This document shows positions 49,965 through 54,272 of a stretch of 54,272 nucleotides of DNA, piece by piece (the first letter of the stretch is position 1; each line of letters opens with the position of its first letter). The notes below the pieces were generated by a model, which saw only the letters and a program-made list of their open reading frames with translations, did no database searches and was not told the origin of the DNA. Origin of the DNA: Bacteroidaceae bacterium (lineage in GTDB: Bacteria > Bacteroidota > Bacteroidia > Bacteroidales > Bacteroidaceae); contig JAFXDL010000009.1 in the NCBI GenBank assembly GCA_017516265.1, forward strand, positions 1 to 54,272, read 5' to 3'. The translations under genes and the position numbers were made by a program.

Positions 49965-49995
49965 CAAAGGTAGCAATTAAAACTGAATCTCCAAA
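49965..49995 (-). promoter_or_regulatory. Promoter of gdhA
   Basis: Minus strand: TTTG (49995-49992), 19-bp spacer, TACCTTTG (49972-49965). Near-perfect consensus. Confidence 0.75.
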
Positions 49996-50119
49996 CTTTT
50001 TTCTGAAAAATTTTATCCCCATACTGACATTTTGTAATCTTTCGCAACAAAAGGGAGCAAAAACAAGCTTTTCCTGCAGAAAAAGCCCTCCATACGGCCT
50101 TATAATATAGTAAGGTATT

Positions 50120-50268
50120 CAACTTTCGCAAGTAGAGAAGTTGCAGGAGTGTAGGAGGCAGAAGTGTAGGAGTGTAGACAATAGCTTTGACTATGATAGA
50201 AAAGCACGTCATGCAAGCAACACTATCGTCTACACTCCTAAGCGAAGCGTCACTCCTACACTCCTGTC
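50120..50268. repeat. GTGTAG-core dispersed repeat, full unit
   Basis: CAACTTTCGCAAGTA at the left, repeated AGGAGTGTAG units, a centre GACAATAGCTTTGACTATG...ACACTATCGTCTACACTCC, then inverted CACTCCTACACTCCT. It shares scaffold with 40765-40976 and half of its sequence with 4778-4825. Lies in the gap between gdhA and the TolC-type gene (49919-50390), which has no other feature. Confidence 0.82.
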
Positions 50269-50390
50269 TCCTGAAAATTGTACATACGAAACTTGAATAA
50301 GGTAAAAGACAAGAAAAAAAATAAACCGCCAAGTAATTGCCGGAGTAAACCAAAAAGCCGACATGATTGTTTGAGGAGAAAAAAAATCCT

Positions 50391-51887
50391 ATGTACAGAC
50401 ATCTTTCATTCCTGATTCTCTCCTTAACCTTTGCCTGTATTTGCAAAGCCCAAGACTCATTATCTTTGGACAGTTGTCGCATACTAGCCCTCACGAATAA
50501 CAAAAGGTTGCGCATCAGCCATGAAAAGATTGCGGCAGCACACTACGAACAAAAAGCGGCTTTCACCAACTATCTTCCCAAACTGAAAGCTACAGGTACT
50601 TACCTACACAACACCCAATCCGTCTCACTGCTCAGCAAGCACCAAAAGCAGGCTCTTTCAGCTTTGGGAACTACGGTACAGGACGAATTAAAGTACAGCC
50701 TCACGAATATATCCGGTCTTCTTCCCGACCAACTGTCACCCTTGATAGAATTATTGGGGAGAACCGATATCGCTTCTCCCTTGAACCTTCTTGGCCAGAG
50801 AGTGAACAACCTCCTACGCACTGACACCCGAAACCTATGGAGCGGTGCACTCACCCTGACACAACCCATCTACATGGGTGGCAAGATAAGAGCTTACCAC
50901 CGCATCACAAAGCACCTCTACCAAATAGCCGGATGGGAACAGGAGCAGGAGCGACAATCTGTCATCCTTTCTGCAGACGAAGCCTACTGGCAAGTAATCT
51001 CCCTGGTGCACAAGAAAAAGTTGGCCGAAAGTTTTCTGAAGTTGACCACAACCTTAGAAGAAGACATCAACAAGCTGACCGAAGCCGGCATTGCCACCCG
51101 AGCTGACGCACTGGCCGTAAAAGTAAAAACAGGAGAAGCGGAACTGGCCTTGTCACAAGCCAACGACGGATTGGCCTTGAGCCGGATGCTCCTCTGCATG
51201 TTATGCGGATTACCATTGGACAGCGCTATCCGCTTGAGCGACGAATCCCTTCAGATGCTCTCCACCATACCAGTCCCTCCCACATCCTATGCCATCTCCA
51301 CACAAAATCGTCCCGAAATACAGCAATTGATACTGGCTACAGACATCTATCAGGAGAAAATCCAACTGACCAAATCAGAATTTCTCCCCACCATAGCCCT
51401 CACAGGCAACTATCTGCTCAGTAAACCTTCACTTCTGAACGGATTCGAGAAAAAGTTCAGAGGCACATGGAATATCGGTTTACTAGTCAACATCCCTATA
51501 TTCCATTGGGGAGAAGGCCTCAACAAGACAAAGAAAGCCCAAGCCGAAGCACGCATCTCCCAATATGAACTGGAGGAAGCCAAAGAATTGGTATCTCTGC
51601 AGGTCCGCCAATCCGTTTATCAGTTAGAAGAAGCCTACAGAAGCCATACCATCAGCCAACGGAATAGTCAAAGGGCGCAAGAGAATCTTCGCATTGCCAA
51701 CCTTGGATTTCAGGAAGGAGTAATCTCTTCCAGTCAAGTACTGGAAGCACAGACAGCTTGGCTTGCGGCCCAATCAGCCAACATTGACGCGCTGATAAGC
51801 ATCCGAATAGCAGAGGCTAACCTCAAAAGAGCACAAGGGACATTAACTTCCGCAAGTAAAAAACTCATATCAAACATTCAACCATAA
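50391..51887 (+). CDS. TolC-family outer membrane efflux protein
   Basis: A 498-residue protein with signal peptide MYRHLSFLIL...CKAQ. Two homologous halves of outer membrane efflux proteins are visible: first around residues 30-250 (LDSCRILALTNNKRLRISHEKI, then YEQKAAFTNYLPKLKATGTY), second around 290-490 (RPEIQQLILATDIYQEKIQLTKSEFLPTIALTGNYL, then QAQTAWLAAQSANIDALI). ATG 50391 is preceded by TTGAGGAGAA, one of the few purine-rich Shine-Dalgarno-like stretches in the window. First gene of the export operon. Confidence 0.93.
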   Translation: MYRHLSFLILSLTFACICKAQDSLSLDSCRILALTNNKRLRISHEKIAAAHYEQKAAFTNYLPKLKATGTYLHNTQSVSLLSKHQKQALSALGTTVQDELKYSLTNISGLLPDQLSPLIELLGRTDIASPLNLLGQRVNNLLRTDTRNLWSGALTLTQPIYMGGKIRAYHRITKHLYQIAGWEQEQERQSVILSADEAYWQVISLVHKKKLAESFLKLTTTLEEDINKLTEAGIATRADALAVKVKTGEAELALSQANDGLALSRMLLCMLCGLPLDSAIRLSDESLQMLSTIPVPPTSYAISTQNRPEIQQLILATDIYQEKIQLTKSEFLPTIALTGNYLLSKPSLLNGFEKKFRGTWNIGLLVNIPIFHWGEGLNKTKKAQAEARISQYELEEAKELVSLQVRQSVYQLEEAYRSHTISQRNSQRAQENLRIANLGFQEGVISSSQVLEAQTAWLAAQSANIDALISIRIAEANLKRAQGTLTSASKKLISNIQP

Positions 51888-51897
51888 CCACTGCCGT

Positions 51898-52893
51898 ATG
51901 AAGACCAACACAGCATCTGACCGTCGCAACATCATGTTTGCCTTGAGCACACTGATAGCCGTTGTACTCATCGTAGCCATCATCGGACTGCTATTCCTCG
52001 GAAAAGATGAAGAGTTTATCGAAGGGGAAGCCGAAGCCGATGAATACCGAGTTTCCAGCAAAGTCCCCGGACGTATCCTGAAGTTTTATGTCACTCAAGG
52101 GGATTGGGTGAATCCTGGCGACACCCTCGTCACCCTGACCGCTCCCGATATAGAGGCCAAGCTCACACAAGCAGAAGCTGTCCGCACCGCCGCCGAGGCA
52201 TTGAACGAAAAAAGCCACAGCCCTGCCCGTCGCGAAATCCTGTTGTCGGCATACGAGATGTGGCAGAAAGCCATCGCCGGACGGGAAATTGCGGAAAAGA
52301 CCTACGTCCGCATTGCCCGCCTCTTTCAAGAGGGAGTGATGACTGCCCAACAGTATGATGAAGCATTGGCAAACTTCAATGCCATGACGGCTACCGAGAA
52401 GGCAGCCCGCCTGCAATACGAAATGGCCCAACAAGGAGCTCAAATGGAGGACAAGGAAATTACAGCCGCACAAGTCCGGCAGGCACAAGGGGGAGTGGCC
52501 GAAGTGGAATCATATGTTGAGGAGACGGTACTCCTGGCTCCCATGAGCGGCGAAGTGTCCACCATCTACCCTATGCGTGACGAACTGGTAGGAAGTGGCG
52601 CCCCTATCATGAGCATCACACTGATGAGCCACTTATGGGGCAGTTTCAATGTCCGCGAAGACCGCTTGCGACACTTCCCCATCGGAGCACACTTCGAAGC
52701 TTATTCGCCAGCCCTGGACACTCTGATTCCCATGCGGGTGACCTATCTGAAAGACTTGGGCACCTATGCTGCATGGAAAGCCACCAAAGTAACAGGGGAA
52801 TACGACTTGAAAACTTTCGAAGTAAAAGCCATTCCGATGGATTCCGTTGCCGGATTACGCCCGGGAATGAGCCTGGTTGTCAAAATGAATTAA
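51898..52893 (+). CDS. HlyD/EmrA-type membrane fusion protein
   Basis: A 331-residue adaptor with one N-terminal membrane helix (FALSTLIAVVLIVAIIGLLFL, residues about 14-34). Then come a biotinyl-lipoyl-like part (VSSKVPGRILKFYVTQGDWVNPGDTLVTL), a helical hairpin (about residues 95-200), and the second lipoyl half plus beta-barrel (VLLAPMSGEVSTIYPMRDELV). It links the inner membrane permeases to the TolC-type channel. Begins 10 bp after the TolC-type gene. Confidence 0.9.
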   Translation: MKTNTASDRRNIMFALSTLIAVVLIVAIIGLLFLGKDEEFIEGEAEADEYRVSSKVPGRILKFYVTQGDWVNPGDTLVTLTAPDIEAKLTQAEAVRTAAEALNEKSHSPARREILLSAYEMWQKAIAGREIAEKTYVRIARLFQEGVMTAQQYDEALANFNAMTATEKAARLQYEMAQQGAQMEDKEITAAQVRQAQGGVAEVESYVEETVLLAPMSGEVSTIYPMRDELVGSGAPIMSITLMSHLWGSFNVREDRLRHFPIGAHFEAYSPALDTLIPMRVTYLKDLGTYAAWKATKVTGEYDLKTFEVKAIPMDSVAGLRPGMSLVVKMN

Positions 52894-52899
52894 GGCGTC

Positions 52900-54063
52900 A
52901 TGACCCATATTCTTATCCGTATCATCCTCCGAGAGTGGTTGCGCATGAAGGGAATCCCCCTCTATCTGCCTTGCATGGTTCTCCCTCCCCTGCTCTGCTA
53001 CTTGCTGTTCACCACACTGATGTCGGCCGGGCTACCCACCAAACTCCCTTGTGGAATTGTGGGCATGGACGGTTCTGCCACCTCACGACAGATAGCGCAC
53101 CGCTTGGAAGCCTTCCAACACACAGCCATCACAGCCCACTATCCTAGCGTAGCCGAAGCTGGGGAAGCTATGCGACGAGGAGAGATTTACGCCTTCTACT
53201 ACCTGCCCGAGCAACTGGAAGCACAGGCATTGGCAGGCCGGCAACCCACCGTTTCTTTCTATCTCAACTATGCCTACCTGGTAGCAGGCTCCCTGTTGTA
53301 CAAGGACATGCGTACCCTCTCAGAGCTGACCGATGGAGCCATCGTACAATCCACCCTCTATGCCCACGGCCTCACCCCTTGGCAGACTACGCCTATCCTG
53401 CAACCCATCGTATTGGAAACCCACCCGTTGCACAACCCGTGGCTCAACTATTCAGTGTACCTCAATAACACTCTGCTACCCGGTGTGCTCTCATTGGTAA
53501 TCATGTTGGTCACGGTCTATTCCATCGGTACCGAAGTGAAGGGCCGGAGCACCCACCGATGGCTCCGTATGGCTAATGGACGCATAGGGCTTGCCCTTTT
53601 GGGGAAACTGCTGCCCCAGACGGGCATATTTCTGACAATGGCTTTAGCCTACAACGGGTGGCTCTATGGCTGGTTGCACTTCCCGCTGTACAGCGGTCCC
53701 CTGCCCATGCTGGCTGCTTCGGCACTGCTGGTATTGGCTTCGCAGGGGTTGGGGGTGTTCCTCTTTGCCACAGTCCCTTGGATGCGCATGGCCATGAGTA
53801 TAGCCTCCTTATGGGGCGTCGTTTCGTTCTCCATCTCAGGCTTCACCTTTCCGGCCATGGCCATGAGTCCGGCCCTGCAAACACTGAACAGCCTCTTCCC
53901 CTTGCGCCACTATTACCTTATATATAGTAATGAGGCGCTCAACGGATATCCCCTTGTCCACTCCTTGGGAGCATACGCAGCCCTGCTCCTCTTCGCTCTC
54001 CTCCCCCTCCCTTTCTTAGGAAGGCTGAAACGCGCTCTACTTTCACATAAGTATATGGAATGA
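52900..54063 (+). CDS. ABC-2 type transporter permease (YhhJ-like)
   Basis: A 387-residue membrane protein: one N-terminal helix (LYLPCMVLPPLLCYLLFTTLM), a long periplasmic loop (residues about 45-185), then five helices, with VLSLVIMLVTVYSIGTEVKGRSTHRWLRMANGR characteristic of ABC-2/YhhJ permeases. The gene starts 6 bp after the HlyD gene and its stop overlaps the next start (ATGA). The ATPase partner is not in the window; it may be encoded downstream or elsewhere. The substrate is unknown. Confidence 0.9.
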   Translation: MTHILIRIILREWLRMKGIPLYLPCMVLPPLLCYLLFTTLMSAGLPTKLPCGIVGMDGSATSRQIAHRLEAFQHTAITAHYPSVAEAGEAMRRGEIYAFYYLPEQLEAQALAGRQPTVSFYLNYAYLVAGSLLYKDMRTLSELTDGAIVQSTLYAHGLTPWQTTPILQPIVLETHPLHNPWLNYSVYLNNTLLPGVLSLVIMLVTVYSIGTEVKGRSTHRWLRMANGRIGLALLGKLLPQTGIFLTMALAYNGWLYGWLHFPLYSGPLPMLAASALLVLASQGLGVFLFATVPWMRMAMSIASLWGVVSFSISGFTFPAMAMSPALQTLNSLFPLRHYYLIYSNEALNGYPLVHSLGAYAALLLFALLPLPFLGRLKRALLSHKYME

Positions 54064-54272
54064 ACTTACACATATTGCAAAGAACCATGTCCACCACCTT
54101 CCTGCCTCTCCTCCGCCACGAGTTCCACCGCATCCTCCACGATGAAGGATTGCTCATCTTCCTGTTGTTGGTCCCCTTGGGCTACCCGTTGCTCTACACC
54201 TTCATCTACACCAATGAGGTGGTGCGCGAAGTACCAGCCATAGCCGTAGAATTGTCCGGTAGCAGCCTGGGC
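54060..54272 (+). CDS. Second ABC-2 type permease, 3' end outside window
   Basis: First 71 codons of a further ABC-2-type permease (MNLHILQRTMSTTFLPLLRH, then HRILHDEGLLIFLLLVPLGYPLLYTFIYTNEVVREVP). The start overlaps the preceding stop in an ATGA arrangement, so the two permeases are translationally coupled and probably form a heterodimer. Another in-frame ATG ten codons in is possible. Confidence 0.85.
   Translation, partial: MNLHILQRTMSTTFLPLLRHEFHRILHDEGLLIFLLLVPLGYPLLYTFIYTNEVVREVPAIAVELSGSSLG

Noticed and set aside
49958..50515. 185-codon minus-strand open frame upstream of the TolC-type gene
   Set aside because: It crosses the dispersed repeat and the gdhA promoter and overlaps the TolC gene antisense; the product is Cys/Ser/Leu-rich without domain-like character.

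Overview
This window looks like a chromosomal segment of a member of the Bacteroidales, most likely Bacteroidaceae (Bacteroides, Phocaeicola or a close relative). Four things point there. Start codons mostly lack a Shine-Dalgarno sequence. Many genes are preceded by the Bacteroidetes-type promoter (TTG, about 20 bp, TAnnTTTG). The gene orders adk-obgE-pgeF and LysE-DUF4924-rmlD-prfC are ones I associate with this group. Many products belong to Bacteroidales-enriched families (DUF4831-, DUF4924- and DUF5723-like proteins, GH43, GH105/CE12, GxxExxY). The species cannot be fixed from the sequence alone. By eye, base composition is GC-rich around 14.5-24 kb and AT-richer after about 29 kb.

Layout. 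0-7 kb: a redox block with a di-haem oxidoreductase (5' cut by the window), a beta-barrel porin, a lipoprotein c-type cytochrome, a Rid/chorismatase-like protein and a CcsBA-type haem lyase. 7-9.6 kb: a DUF5715-like peptidase-fold lipoprotein, truA and an EamA-type transporter. 10-14.3 kb, minus strand: adk, obgE, pgeF, a small basic protein and an 8-stranded-type outer membrane protein. 14.5-20.2 kb, plus strand: bifunctional NAD(P)HX repair enzyme, DUF4831-like protein, a lipoprotein overlapping a TonB-dependent receptor. 20.6-28 kb: an HU-like DNA-binding protein, a GH43 beta-xylosidase-like enzyme, a DUF456 membrane protein, folB, and a divergent pair made of a GH105-CE12 fusion and a hexuronate-type MFS transporter (pectin / rhamnogalacturonan use). 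28-35.5 kb, minus strand: a secreted operon with a calcineurin-like phosphoesterase, a 1550-residue multidomain surface protein, a 48-residue peptide and a GH43-like enzyme. 36.9-49.9 kb, mostly minus strand: prfC, a GxxExxY gene inside an inverted-repeat element, rmlD, DUF4924, a LysE-family exporter, an outer-membrane DUF5723/large lipoprotein pair, two conserved hypotheticals and gdhA. 50.4-54.3 kb, plus strand: a TolC / HlyD / ABC-2 permease / ABC-2 permease operon running off the end.

The most striking feature is the non-coding DNA. Almost every intergenic gap holds dispersed repeats of several families: (i) GGACCC...GGGTCC palindromic units, two of which appear to sit in frame inside ccsBA and three of which end 9-22 bp before start codons; (ii) CTCCCTCTAAGTTAGAGGG composite units; (iii) TTTTAGGCACGGATTACACGG...GCCTAAAA inverted-repeat units, one of which encloses the GxxExxY nuclease-like gene, as an autonomous element would; (iv) short arrays with strict periods of 7, 8, 9, 22 or 24 bp, whose core sequence differs from locus to locus. 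Some repeats are translated: the N-terminus of the TonB receptor, the C-terminus of the HU-like protein and two internal segments of CcsBA. These repeats, plus the secreted operon in which two unrelated enzymes share one N-terminal module, are the best candidates for undescribed biology. All calls rest on reading the sequence; no database search was run.
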